Origin: Jacaranda mimosifolia
Taxonomy: Eukaryota; Streptophyta; Magnoliopsida; Lamiales; Bignoniaceae
Assembly: GCA_018894105.1 (NCBI GenBank)
Contig: CM032126.1
Location: forward strand, 26,944,391-27,008,390
DNA: 64,000 nt
Direction: 5' to 3'
In this document: in pieces, positions 1-12,573 of the stretch
Layout: every line of letters starts with the position of its first letter
How positions within the stretch are numbered: the first letter of the stretch is position 1
Program-made: the position numbers and the translations under genes
The notes under the pieces: model-generated
What the model was told of the DNA's origin: nothing
Seen by the model: the letters and a program-made list of their open reading frames with translations, nothing else
The model's database searches: none

Positions 1-2860
1 GTTATTTCATTTCATTTAAAATGATTTTTAAATTGATTATAAATTAAGTTTCAAATTTTATTATGATATATTTTATTACAGTTCAAATAAATTATAATTA
101 CTAAATATTAAAATAATCATATTCATTAAGTTTTTGATGAAGTTGTTATAATATGATTATATATATTTGACACTCTTGATGAGGGTTTGGCCACTTGCTT
201 TACAAAATTCAATTTTTGGAGGATTCTTCTGCACAATTACCATTAATATTATTATTTGAAAAAAAATCTTATTTTTCGAATTGTAAGAATTTTATTTATA
301 ATTTATTTATTATTTATTATTTGATTATGTTATTTGTTTATGCACCAATTTAATAATATTATTTTTAATATCATAATAAATGGAATTGTAAGTAGTCTGC
401 CATTGGCGTGCGTGCAATTTCAACTGTAATTTTTTAGATTATTTTTAATTGATTATTATCTTAAATATAATAACATTTTAATAAATTATTATTATATTAG
501 TATATTAACAATATAATAATAAAATGGACTTGCAAAGTCAAGTCCAATATGCAATTCCATTTTTAATTTATTATGTTGTTTTTAATGCATTTTTTATTTA
601 TTTATATTTAAACTGTTTATACTATTTAGTAAATATTTATACATTAAAAGAAGTAATCAAATGGAATTTAAAAGGTAAGCTAAAAGAATACATAAAAACT
701 TATTAATTAGATTTACTTATTTTATTGTTTAAATTTAATTTTTCTAATTTACTTTCTCTTAAATTATATTTTCTTCATAAACACAAACAAATACTATTAT
801 TTTTTACACACTATTATTAATTAATGAACAATTTATAATTATCTACATTTATAATAACAATTACGATGAAAATACAGAAATATTGAAAGTATCATCGGCA
901 ATAACTTTTTGGAATATTACAATAAAATCCATAATTAATCAATTGAACATGTATTAAAAGAATTAACAAACTATATTGATCATAAATTGAATATTGAAAT
1001 TATTTTGAAGGTGCATGAAAAATAATTTTAGTACTAAAATAAATCTTTTATAATAATATTCATTTTGCTTCATGTGATTAAAAAGTAAATTTTAGTTATT
1101 CTTGATTTCTTTAAAAAAATACAATATTCACAGATCAAAAAATATATAGAAAAACACTATGTCAAAAATAAATTAACACTCACATTTTTCCGAAAGACTC
1201 AGCTAAATAGCCATCTTTATGATAGTCTTTGGATTTCACTTTATAGTTGGCGTGAGATAATAGTTTTCTATAAAAAAAATTCATGCTATTGATTTTGATG
1301 AATTATATATTTTTTAAAATTTGTCACAAACAAATACATTTATGTACAATAAATGCACTCAATGTAATATAAAAGAATAATTTTTAATTTTTAAAATATT
1401 TTATTTTGCAATAACATACATTTTATTCAAATCATTAAGAATCAAAATTTTATTATTTAAGAACATAAAATGAATTTATTTAAAAATATTAATCATTATC
1501 ATAGATAATTTTCAAACACTAAATTTATAAATTATACATAAGCTACAAATGGTTGAAATGTTTAAAAAGTAACCAATAAATAATAAGAAAAATAGAGCAT
1601 AACATTTTTATTCAATAATTTTTTAAAATTATAAATGAGCAAATAAATTTAAAATATAAAATATTCCATTCTAGGAAAATATGTAGAAAAAACTATGTTC
1701 AAGTATCATTAATACTTTTCCTTTCAAACTTAAAAATAAAAATAAAAGCACACCAAAACTTGTGTTGACAGTATAACTAGTTTTAAATTCTCAAATCAAA
1801 ATAATAAATAAAAATAGGATCCAACATTTCAAATTCAAATGTTGGCCTTCATCTTGGAGAACTTAAAACATAAGTCGGTATTTAAGATGTCGAGATCATT
1901 TGATTTTCATATAATATATGTTGAAAATTATAATATTACTTTTTTATTTTAATATAACACACATGTAATATCATATATTAATATATACATTATAATAAAA
2001 AAATTAAATATTTATGAATTGGTAGTTGAATTTTCATAATGTTTTTATTTGATCTATAAAATAATTATGTAACTATAAACAAAATAAAGTTAGTAGAATC
2101 TATCTAAAAATATAAATATATTTGTGATATTGTTCGAAAATGGAGTTGAGGTTTTTTCCAAAAATCAACTAATTTAATGAACTCTTTGCTTTGGAATGCG
2201 TTTGCACAGTGTTAGAGCTCTCGAACTTTTGCTAATGATTTTTCATGTCCGATTTGACTTCAAAACTTGATATTTGTAGTGATTCAATTCTTGGTAGCCT
2301 TTGGTCCACTTGAGTTTAGATGCCCATCCTATTTATTTAATTTGTCCTTATAGTTAATTTTTACTTTTTTACATCTAAATACATAATTTACCATATCAAT
2401 TTATAATTAAAAATTATAAAAGCCAAATAAAACTTTCTATAAACTTTTCAAAAAAAAAAACTAATTTAAATACAAATTTTATAGAAAACAACCAAATATT
2501 TAACCACAACTACTATAATTTGAGTGTCCACAAATTAAAATTTACATATAATATATTAAAAGTAAATGATTATGATATATATTAATTTAAAAATAAATTT
2601 ATGTGCTAAAAGAAAAGGTGTCGTTATGTAGAATAGCAACACCTTTATTCTTAATATAATATATATAAACCATATATGTATATATATATATCTATATATC
2701 ATATGCCTTATATTTTGTTGTATTCTAACTATTTGCTTGCTAGAGTCACGTGATTCTAGATTTATTAAAAGAAGCATTTATTGCTCAGTTTTTTAAGAGA
2801 GACAATATAGTCATTACATTTATTTATATATTGTCAACATCATAAGTACAATCATACTAA
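1..2860. other. AT-rich stretch without a recognisable gene
   Basis: Very AT-rich sequence with many homopolymer and TA-rich runs. The only open frames (for example 524-706 on plus and 2556-2777 on minus) are short, biased to Leu/Ile/Tyr/Phe/Lys as AT-rich DNA dictates, and match no family I recognise. One small inverted repeat at 2614-2646 is listed separately. A less AT-rich patch around 2130-2340 may be old repeat debris, but I could not assign it. Confidence 0.6.
2614..2646. repeat. Short imperfect inverted repeat (hairpin)
   Basis: Arms 2614-2627 (AAAGGTGTCGTTAT) and 2633-2646 are complementary at 12 of 14 positions, with a 5-base loop. The GGTGT..ACACC core resembles sequences common inside plant MITEs, but no terminal repeats or target duplication were found around it, so its origin is open. 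Confidence 0.4.
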
Positions 2861-2879
2861 ATTACAAATGGTAAGATCT

Positions 2880-3552
2880 CATTGATTGAAATTCATTTAG
2901 TAGATATGACCCTTACCGGACAATAGAAAGCCCCTAGTTTATGTTTACCTTAGCTATATCATTAATCTCCCACCTCAATCAAGTTTGAAGTATGGAACTA
3001 GCTTCAGCTTCGGTGAAGAAATTAAATTCTTGCCAGTGTTTCATTATCACCTCAGATAGTAGCCTCACTGCGCCCAAGTGAAGACTTCAAGTACAACCAC
3101 TTTCATCATTGCTCGATCCTTTTCTCCTCCTTTATCACCCTCAAGTTGAAATGAGGTGAACATAGTTGGGCAACCTTTGTTTCTCAGCATTATAATAATA
3201 TTAAGTTTGATGCCAATATCCACCTTGGGACAAACGTGCTTAAAATATTTTGCTAGGAGTGCTTCATGAGTCTTAGCATTGGCGTCGTCACGAGGTTACA
3301 ACTCCAATGCATAAATAATTGTCGCACGTCATCTGAGCATCTCGCAGTCGTCTTGCCTCCAAGCTTTGGTACCGAGCCTAGCTATGAGTTTGTCATTCTT
3401 TACCTTCAATAGCTTTATGCCTCGCTTTATTTATCATGTTAGTCAAGGCGATAAACAAGGCTTATCCAAAACCCCTTTTACCTTCTCATTGATAGGGCTG
3501 CAAGGACATGAAACATTGCCATCTACTAATTTTAGAGCTCGAGGCCACCTTA
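2880..3552 (-). other. Possible decayed coding sequence, family not recognised
   Basis: Base composition is clearly higher in GC than the sequence to the left. The minus strand translates into protein-like fragments interrupted by stops: from about 3430 down to 3240 it reads stretches such as NDKLIARLGTKAWRQDDCEM and then DDANAKTHEALLAKYFKHV. I do not recognise the family. It could be a fragment of a transposon or of a host gene. The plus-strand open frame at 3366-3563 has no family likeness and is treated as chance. The stretch ends where the CACTA element starts. Confidence 0.3.
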
Positions 3553-3555
3553 AGC

Positions 3556-3854
3556 CACTTTAAAAAAATATTGCTTTTTTCGACGAACATTTCTAACGGA
3601 ACGTCTTCCTTGGAAATTTTCGACAAATTTTTAATAGATTTACGAGGATAAATGAGTTCATTAGAAATTCAATGAAAAATTGACAAAAAATTATCTGTAA
3701 ATTTGGAGGGAATATGACAGGAAAAGGTGAGAACATATACAATGGATGTTCCGTCGGAAGGTTGTCACAAACTTTTTGAAATTTGAATTTTCTTTTAAAA
3801 AAAAAGGTGTTTTCCAATGAAAATTCTATCGAAAAACTTAATAAAATCAGACAC
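3556..3854 (+). repeat. CACTA 1 left terminal and subterminal region
   Basis: Contains the left terminus and repeats of the type CGACGAACATTTC, TTTTCGACAAATTTTT and TCCGTCGGAAGG. The segment CAATGAAAATT..AATAAAATC (3818-3849) aligns with 45257-45308 of CACTA 2 and runs directly into the gypsy LTR, which fixes the insertion point. Confidence 0.75.
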
Positions 3855-6800
3855 AGTATAGCACCCTAAGCCGAAGGTGTATGCCTCAAGCCGGAGCACC
3901 GCCCATTATCAAATTAGGCATTCCAAACAACTCAGATAATCCAAGCACACTAAAAGAAAAGCATTCATCACAAGCATTGAGTCTTAATGTCCCACACCAG
4001 TCCAAAACTATTGCAACCAGAAGTAACGCTAATAAAATACACTTATTTTTGTATTACAATAAAGTCTCAGAAGTTGCGAACATAGCTTATTTACATTTGC
4101 AAAACTATTTATAGTAGTACCACTAAAAATTGTCCTTTATATCTTTCACTGGTCCTATTTGAGCAAAAAACAAAAGAAAACAATACAAATACAACAACAT
4201 AAGTTCGAATGACTTAGTGAGTTATTAAGGAAAGAGTAAGTCGAGTATACAAAGTAATAACAAACAAGTACGGAATCAACAAAGAACAATCATGACTGTA
4301 GCTGATATACGAGGTATTATGCATGCAAAGGAATACATTTGGCTAGATAAATTAATCGATGGAAAATCAACAACACTTTTGCAATCTTGCTGTTGTTGGT
4401 TCTCCTACCTTGTCACTCCACTTTTGAAAATACGAAAATTCTTATCCCTCTAAGCTAGATAAAGTAATCATGTATAGGCAAAGCTGGTCGCATGCCTTAT
4501 CCTACTCATAGACAATTGCCTCCGGTTGGCTATGAGACAGGATAATAATAATAGGGTATTGGCCAAAGACCAACCATTATTAGTCCATTCCATCCGATCA
4601 TCTTTCGAAACTGATCTTAGGGCACACCTCCAAGGATATCAAGTAGTCCTACCAATGAAGTATAAAATATCCAACAACCGTATAATTAACATATCAACTC
4701 GCCATGATAAACGAATAATCAATTAGTCAATATAGGGTTTATTCCAAGGTAATAATAGACAATATATTTTGAAATTTTCTTTTCAATTTTCGCAACACAA
4801 TCGCCAATTTCGGGTAAAGCAGCATAAATTATGGTCAAACAAGAATTACAATTAGTGTAAAGTGGCGATGTGAATTTTGCAAACCTTTTACTTTTTCAAA
4901 ACTCTTGTGAATATGAATCAGATTAATCATTTAGTTTAGGAATCCAACATCTTAAGATAGGTTGGGAATTCAAATAACAATAGCTCAAGAATCATGGGCA
5001 AATAAGAAGAGAAGTTCAAATGGACTATCAAGATCAACACAAGAATCAAAGATTAATATAGCATGGGCAAACAACAATCTTCAACAAAGAAAGGATGAAA
5101 CAATAATGATATATCTACTAATATATATATAGATATATATTTAAGTTAAGAATTCATATCAGGGCAGGTTGAGAATTTAAATAATAATGGCTTAAGAACT
5201 ATAGGAAAAGAAGAATAATTCAGATAGACTGTCAAATTTAACACAAGAGTTGAAGAATAGCATAAAATGAACAAACAACCATTATTAGATCTCAACATAG
5301 AAAGGATCAAGCAACAAGAATATATTTACAAATATATATGTTCTTTTCCCAGCAAAGAAATTTCATACTATTAAGTATAAACTCACTTGGTAGCTCCTAA
5401 GTGATGATAGCCCTTTATGCACCTGTATCGACCACATCCCCGCCACTTATTTCCATTTAAAAGGCAACATAAGAGAAATAATTCTAACAATGTCACATTT
5501 GTGGCTTAGAATGTTTTAGGTGTATTATGTTATTTTATGTCTTTCAAATCCTTTTCCTATTCCCAGCATATTACTGCAATATTTAAGGGTAATGAGTTAT
5601 CATCTTCATCGTTCCTACATTCTTTAACAATTTAAGCTTTATTATTAACATTGCTTGTATCTCAAACTTGATTGGAGTTATGTGTCTTATATGAAATCTA
5701 ACCAACACAGACTCACTCTTTACTTAGCGATAAGTAATGTCATCGTAGCCCTTAACCCAACCAGGTCAATTTCATTAATTTGGTCAATTAGGTTTTTAGG
5801 ATTACTTTTTCATCTTATGTCTTCAGTTTTTAACTTCTTTGATTAAGTTTATTAAGTTTATTGGCTTTTAGCTAAGTCTACACCAATCTGAGGTCAAAGG
5901 TTAAATTTATAATTAAAGTCTCAACCAATTGGGCATAGTCTATCTAGGTGAAGGTCTCATGCAATTCCAAATCTAATTGAGTTTCAATCCAATCAAACTA
6001 AAGCTAAATCAATCAATAAAATCTAAATTTATTAAATTGGATTAGATTTAAGTCTAAATAAAAGCTCAATGTTAACTCGAATGAACCTAAAATGAAATTT
6101 CCAGATTATTGTGCCAAGGTTGCAAGGGTCCATCAGAGCGCTGCCGTTCGCTGCCATCTACCGCCGTTGGAGCTCAAGCTGAACCGTTCGATGGGTGCGC
6201 TTCACTGAGCCTAGGAAAAGTCAATAAATTCCCATTTCTATGACTGCTTCGCTAGATAATCGAACAAAACATGTTTGCTACTACACTGCTACTTATTCAC
6301 TGCCCTAATTATTTCATTGCCGGCCACTAAAACCCATAAATACACCACTGTGTTCCACGCGTTCAGCCCATCACAACCCACCCAACCATTCCTAACTTCA
6401 ACCACCGAAAATGGATCACCCATCACCATTGCTTCCTTATGCTGCCCACCTCTAAAATTCGGTCGGTTCCTCAACTAGTTTGGTTAATTTTTTGTGTAGA
6501 AATCTTCAGCTTGATGAGAGGAAAATTTCTATTGACTTGGTTTTAAGTTTCAAGCTATGGTGGAGCAAAATCGAGCTTGGGAAGAGGCTGGGGTAGGTTT
6601 TGAGAATTTGATAAACTTTCATCCTCAATCTATGTATATAAAAGTATTTTTTAGCATTTTTAATTTGACCCCAGAATTTTCCCCCACCTTTAATGTAGTA
6701 CCTAAGCTTCTAACCACATTACACTTTGGCCCTTAGGTTTCAAATGAGTCCTCTAACTTTTGTTTCTTGCACATCGACCCCGTTTAGTTTCTAAATTTTG

Positions 6801-6988
6801 ACAATTATGTCCCATCAAATTAATTTTTGAGTCCTCATATTTTCGAAATATTCCCTAGAGACCCTATTTATTTTAACTAAGGCTTGATCTACTTTAGTTT
6901 TTCTCAAAATTTATTTTAAATTAATTATCTAAACATTAATCAATTAATTTTAATTTAAAATTTTGTACTCCCGAGTTGGGGTGTTACA
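3855..6988 (-). repeat. 3' LTR of the gypsy element
   Basis: About 3.13 kb. Aligns along its whole length with 12100-16104, for example the stretch starting GAAGGTGTATGCCTCAAGC near each left end and the GAGTTGGGGTGTTAC right end. In element orientation it starts at 6988 with TGTAACACCCC. The other end is mutated to AG where TG/CA is expected. Short AT-rich open frames inside (4526-4726, 5655-5846, 6275-6478) have no retrotransposon homology and are treated as chance. Confidence 0.88.
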
Positions 6989-7001
6989 ATCGTCCCACCT
7001 T
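6989..7001 (-). other. Polypurine tract of the gypsy element
   Basis: Minus strand reads AAGGTGGGACGAT directly upstream of the 3' LTR start at 6988. Such tracts prime plus-strand DNA synthesis. It is shorter and less pure than textbook examples. Confidence 0.6.
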
Positions 7002-8390
7002 AAAAGAATCTGGTCCTCACTAGAAGAGCTCAAGGAAATGTTGTCGCATGTACTCATCTCGTTCTTAGGTTGCTTCTTCTATGTTATGGTTCTTCTATAA
7101 TTCCTTTACTTGAGATATTTTTCGATTCCACAGCTTCTTAAATTTTGATCTAAGATGCAAACAGGCCATTCCTCATAGGAGAGGTCAATCTCCAGCGAGA
7201 TATCCTCAGGTGAGATGACATGGAATGGATCGGGGTAATATTTTTTGAGCTGAGAAACACTGAACACATCATGTATTCTGGTGATATGTGGGGTAGCAGT
7301 AGCTTGTATGCCAACAGTTCAATTCGTTCACAAATTCTGAAGTGTTTGACATACCTCGGGCTGAGCTTTCCTCCTTTTCCAATTCTCTTAATGCCTTTCA
7401 TGGGAGACACTATTAGGAACACCTCGTTTCCCACCTCAAATTCCAAATCTTTCATTCGTTTGTCAGCATAAAGCTTATATTGATCTTGTGCGGCTCTTAT
7501 TCGCTGTTTGATTATCTAGACCTTATCAATAGCCTTTTGTATGAATTTGGATTGTATGCTTGTTGACGCTGTGTTTTCGGTACCTTGCCGCTCATCAAGA
7601 TCCCAGTGTATAGGGGATCGGCATTTGCGTCCATACAGAGCTTCGTAGGGTGCCATTTGTATGGTAGCTTGATAGCTGTTGTTGTAAGCAAACTCTATCA
7701 ATAGAAGATGCTTGTCCCAGCTCCCTCTGAAGTCTAAAGTGAAGCTCGAAGCATGTCCTCCAAGACTTTTATAACTCATTCAAATTGATCATTAGTTTGT
7801 GGGTGAGCGGCAGTAATGAACTGCAAGCTTGTCCTAAGATGCTCATGTAAACTCTTGCACAACCTTGATGTGAATTTAGGATCTCGATCGGACATAATGC
7901 TACTCAAAATTCCATGTAGCCAAATAATTTCTTTGATGTGGTGTTTTGCTAATCTTTCAACTCGGTAATGAGATCCCACAGGTAAGAAGTGGGTAAACTT
8001 GGTCAATCGATCCGCTATTACTCATATATTTTCTCGAATTGTGGGCAGATCTGTCACAAGTCTATGGTGATTTGTTCCCACTTCCAATTGGAATCGGAAG
8101 CGATTGTAAAACCCCTTATGGTCATTGGTGCTCCACTTTTACCAATTGGCTAGTCATGCATTTCTATACATAATTTGTTACATCTCTTTTAATCCCATTC
8201 CACGAGAAGTGCCTTTTTAGGTTGTTGTGTATCTTTGTGCCTCCAGGATGTATTGCATACTTTGCCCGATGTGCCTCATCTAAAAGTTTTCCTTTTAGCT
8301 TCTTAGGTACACATATCTGTTGATGAAATAATAAGACGTCGTGATCGTCGAAACTGAATTCTAATTCCTTAAGGTCATGGATAGCTTTTT
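7002..8390 (-). pseudogene. Gypsy integrase with chromodomain-like tail (broken)
   Basis: Reading downward from about 8330, the minus strand gives a His/Cys zinc-binding region (HNNLKRHFSWNGIKRDVTNY near 8210), then the catalytic core with DRDPKFTSR near 7880-7906 and HPQTNDQFE near 7780, then the [25 protein letters not shown] block near 7690-7600. This is followed by KLSPRYVKHFRICERI near 7340-7390. The C-terminal chromodomain end is at 7022-7079: EEAT, a stop where Trp is usual, then ERDEYMRQHFLELF. Integrase joins the cDNA to target DNA, and the chromodomain directs targeting in this branch. Several stops and frame changes separate these blocks, so no functional protein can be made. Confidence 0.85.
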
Positions 8391-9860
8391 TCTATTTCAA
8401 AATCCATTCATCTTTTCCTTGAGCCTTCCGCAGTTCGTCTTATAAATCAGGCTACATACTAAGCTTTGCAATCTATGCACGGAGTCGCATTTTGATAACA
8501 GGATGCTCCTCTTGATCCTTTCATACTCTTTTTCCTTGTACATGCGCCAACCTACCTTTTTGGCTCTGTGCATTGCTACCACATTTTCCTTCCCTAGATG
8601 GTAGATAATGGTACAATCATAGTCTTCAAGGAATTCCATCCACCATTACTGCCGTATATTTAAGTCCTTTTGGGGGGTGCAAATTTTTATGCTTTTATGA
8701 TCTGTATATACTTTGAAAGTTGCCTTGTAGAGATAGTATCTCCATTTAGCCAAGGCTAAAATTATCACTAATTTTTTTCGTGTGTCTTAATTTTACTTGA
8801 TGCATAGGCAATCACTCGCCTTTTCTACATTAGAATGCTCTCGAGTCATTCCCTTGATGCATCGATGTAATCCTTCTAGTCCTTCTAGAAGAGCCAAGAC
8901 TCGCGTAGAGGTTAATCGTCTTTCAAACTTTTGAAAGCTCATCTCGCACTCCTCATTCCATTCAAAATATTAATCGTTATGAGTTAGTTTAGTCAATGGG
9001 TTTGCCAGCTTGGAGAACTCCTGTATGAACTTTCAATAGTACCTTGTGAGTCCTAGAAGGGTTCATATTTCTGTCACATTTTTTGACTGCTTCCAGCTAA
9101 CTATCGCCTCAAGTTTTGCAGGGTCAATTTCTATCTTGTCTTTGGATATGATGTGCCCTAAGAAGGTCACACGTTCTAACCAAAACTCATACTTGCTAAA
9201 CTTAGCATATAATTTATGTTCTTGAAGAGTCTTCAAGACCAGACGCAAATGAGCTATATGTTCTTCTTCCATTTTCGAGTACACCAAGATGTCGTCAATG
9301 AAGATCACCACAAATTGATCCAAAATATGGGCAAAATATTTGGTGGATCATGTCCATAAATGCCATAGGGGCATTGGTCAAGCCGAAGAGCATTACAATG
9401 AATTTGTAAAGAGCGTATTGAGAGTTGAACGTTGTTTTTGGTATATCTTCTTCCCAAATCTTCAACTAATAGTAGCCCTGCCTTAAGTCTAGCTTCGAGA
9501 AAACTATAGATCCTTACAATAAATTGAATAGCTCGTCTATATATGACTTTGTTCAGCTCTCAATAGTCAATACACATCTTGAGCGTTCCATCTTTCTTTT
9601 TAACAAATAGTACTGGTGCTCCCCATGGTGAGGTACTGGGTCCTATGAAAAAGCTCATGTAATTACTTCTTCAGTTCTTTTAATTCTGCGGGTGCCATGT
9701 GGTATAGAGTTTTTGAAAATAGTTTTGCTTCAGGAAGAGTTTGGATGACAAATTCTATTTCGCGACCAGGGTAATAAATCCTATTCCTCCAAAAGTACAT
9801 TAGGAAATTTATTTATCACTATCACTTCTTTTAGACCTGCCTTGTCTTGAGGTTTGATGC
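8391..9860 (-). pseudogene. Gypsy reverse transcriptase and RNase H (broken)
   Basis: The minus strand encodes VVIFIDDILVYSK near 9285-9310, the catalytic Asp-Asp block of gypsy reverse transcriptase, followed by LRLVLKTLQEHKLYAKFSKY and FLGHIISKDKIEIDP. RNase H/tether sequence follows with MEFLEDYDCTIIYHLGKEN near 8580-8639, the usual 'YD..I.YHPGKAN' motif. The frames switch repeatedly between these blocks and contain stops. The role in an intact element is copying the RNA into DNA and removing the RNA strand. Confidence 0.85.
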
Positions 9861-10142
9861 TCTCTCAGGATTCGTTTAGCCTCATTGGCTGATATAAGCA
9901 GTATTGTCGAAGTAGAATTGTTAGAAATGCATGTTGGAATGGATACGGTTTCCCCTAAGTCTAATTTGTTTAGTATGGATGTTTCTCTAGGCTTGATATA
10001 GGTATAGCCAGTCCATCCCCAAAATCAGATTATAGCTTTGAATTGGCATTTCTATAAGATCCGCCGTATTCTCTCTCTATCCAATTCTAATCGGATAAGC
10101 TTATTTATAACATCGGTTTCTAATCCTACACCTAGGGGGTGT

Positions 10143-10367
10143 CTACAGTTCTAGTTGGTATGGCACGCTTTCTTGATGTAATTTCAGTTTAGGTGCAAAG
10201 TGTGTAGATATAAAGGAATGAGTGGCACCAGGATCATATAAAGCTTTACCAACAGTATTATAAATAATGATCATATCTTCCATGACATTATTTGGATCTA
10301 ACATATTTTCTTCGGTGATAGTGTATGCACATGCCTGCATCTTTAGCTTTCCACTAGTTTCAACCAT
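10143..10367 (-). pseudogene. Gypsy aspartic protease fragment
   Basis: A 74-residue open frame contains VGKALYDPGATHSFIST. The family motif is D-S/T-G-A-T-H-S-F-I, so the active-site Asp and Gly are present but the residue between them is Pro. That substitution would be expected to harm catalysis. It sits between the zinc knuckle upstream and the reverse transcriptase downstream, the normal order for gag-pol processing. Confidence 0.75.
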
Positions 10368-10399
10368 CTAATTGCTTTCTCCTCTCATGGCCTATGAAA

Positions 10400-11576
10400 G
10401 TGTATTGAAACAAGGACAATCCCAATGCAAGTGTTGATCACTATTACATCTCATACACTTTTCTTGCTTTTTCTAGCATTCTACCTTGTCATGACCCACA
10501 ATCCCATTGCACCCACATTTCTTTTTTGGCATTTGTTGTGCTGGACAAGATGTTTCTCCTACCTAGTAGGGGTGAGGTTTAGATGCCCCAACTTGAAGCT
10601 TGAATTGTTTCTCCCCGAAGCTGCCTTTATTGATGTTGGGAATTTTCGGCCCAAAAGTTTTTCCACGCTTAACTTTCTCCTGAATCTTATGCGGTTCTTA
10701 AACTCTAACTCCACTTATAAGGCTTTATCTACAACTCTGTTGTAGTTCAATAGGTCATAGAAGATAAGGGCTCGCTGAATCTCAAGTCGGAGTCCTTCAA
10801 CAAATTTCCTAGTTCTAAGTTCCTTATCTCCAAGGATATAGGGGGCATACTAAATTAACTTGTTGAACTTGGCCTCATATTGTCTCACTGATATCTATCC
10901 CTAGATCAGGTCCATGAACTCCCGTTCTCAAGCATCATTTACTAAATTTATTCATGAACTCAGAGTAAAGTTTTCCCAGGTTTGAGTGATTCTCTCCCAC
11001 TCCCACCGTGGGTCTACTAGCCTTCACCAATGATGAGTAGCCTATTATATGAGGAAAGTTGCATATCTAACCTCTTATTCTTCAGAATAATATAACGCTT
11101 GAAATATCTTTTCAATTTGCCTAATCCATGCTTCTGCTTTCTAATCATCGGGCTCGCCTATAAATTTTGTGGGGGGTGGAAACGGAGAAACTGCTTCAAA
11201 GCTCGATCTTCTGCAAGGTCTTCATTAGCTTTAGTTTAACTGGCTTGGCCCTACTGCTGATAGAATTATATAAATTATTGCCACATGGTGTACATTTATT
11301 CTGCTGGATGTCTCTGTACTGGTGGGTTGGTATGCAGATTCTTATTCACTTCTTCATCATGTCGTGGTTGTTCCTAGTTGGAAGCATTTCTCTTTGGATT
11401 ATCTCGAGTACCTGTTCTTTTGCTTGAGGATCATTCTCTGAAGCCCGAGAAAGCTTGAGAGCGATATGGGATTCATCATGTGAAGCCATCTTATGATTCA
11501 AATTTCTTCTAAAGTTGTGTAGTGATACCTGATCTACCGATCCATAGAAAATGTTAGAAAGACTCATTTCTTTCAC
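10400..11576 (-). pseudogene. Gypsy gag with CCHC zinc knuckle (broken)
   Basis: Minus-strand translation gives gag landmarks across several frames: FLRFHPP near 11190, then the capsid-like region, and a zinc knuckle C-x2-C-x4-H-x4-C at 10416-10457 (CMRC, NSDQ, H, LHWD, C) which is intact. An upstream open frame at 11346-11576 (MKEMSLSNIFYG..) may hold the original start region, with MASHDESHIALK a possible gag start. Gag forms the particle that packages element RNA. Multiple stops and frameshifts make it non-functional. The plus-strand open frames at 10425-10745 and 11167-11427 are shadows of this region. Confidence 0.75.
10416..10457 (-). other. Intact CCHC zinc-knuckle motif
   Basis: Reads Q-E-K-C-M-R-C-N-S-D-Q-H-L-H-W-D-C on the minus strand, matching C-x2-C-x4-H-x4-C exactly. 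It is the nucleic-acid-binding part of gag. Confidence 0.8.
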
Positions 11577-12080
11577 GTATTTCTTTTTCCTTTCTATCTC
11601 TCCACTTTTTTTTTACATATAATTTTCAATATAATTGAAACACAATCCATTCATTAAATTCATAACAAAATTTTATTAGATGCCAAGCTAACATTGTCAG
11701 GTTTATTTATATCTAACTTCACAAATAAAATTTTGCTAGGCTAACTATTCACGTAGCTGGTGGTACACAAAATAACTAGGCCTAAGACAATCGCTTGTTC
11801 AATATACACTAGATTTACCCTTTTTCCCTATGATATAGGTTATTGAGATATAAGGCACACAAAATTCGTCGCTTCGGTTTAGAGTCTCATGTTCAACTTT
11901 GAGAAAAGAATATCACATACTGGTTGACCGCCTAGTTATAGTCTCCTACATCTCAAGAACGATCATTTCCCCAAATGTTCACATCCTAATTGATTTCCAA
12001 GATTGAACCTAACCTCCATTAGATCCCTCAATCCCTACTCCAGGAGTCTTTTCCCAAGTTTTCCCAGGTCCTCGATAACC

Positions 12081-12095
12081 TACACTTTGATACCA
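12081..12095 (-). promoter_or_regulatory. Primer-binding site of the gypsy element
   Basis: Minus strand reads TGGTATCAAAGTGTA, four bases inside the 5' LTR boundary. The plant consensus complementary to initiator tRNA-Met is TGGTATCAGAGC. Position and sequence fix the orientation of the element as minus. Confidence 0.8.
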
Positions 12096-12573
12096 CCTTT
12101 GTAGTACACCGAGCTGAAGGTGTATGCCTCAAGCTGGAGCTCCACCTGCTATCAATCAAGCATTCCAAACAAGTTAGATAATCGAACACACTAAACGAAA
12201 AGCAATAATCACAAGCATTGAGTCTTAGTGTCCCACACCTATCCAAAAGTATTACAAACAGAAGTAACACTAACAAAACACACTAATGTTTATGTTACAA
12301 TGAAGTCTCAAAAGTTCCCAACATAGCTTAGTTACATATGCAAAACTATTTACAGTATGTACCACTAGAAGCTACTCCTTTATATCTTTCACAAGTCTCA
12401 TTTGGGAAAAGAATGGAAGGAAACAATACAACAACATAAGTCCGAATGACTTAGTAAGTTATTAATTAAAAAGTAACTAGAGTAAACAGAGTAATAACAA
12501 ACAAGCATGGAATTAACAAAGAACAATCACAACTGTAGCCGATATGCGAGGTATTATGCATGCAAAGGAATAT

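Noticed and set aside
10425..10745. 106-residue open frame on plus
   Set aside because: Antisense to gypsy gag next to its zinc knuckle.
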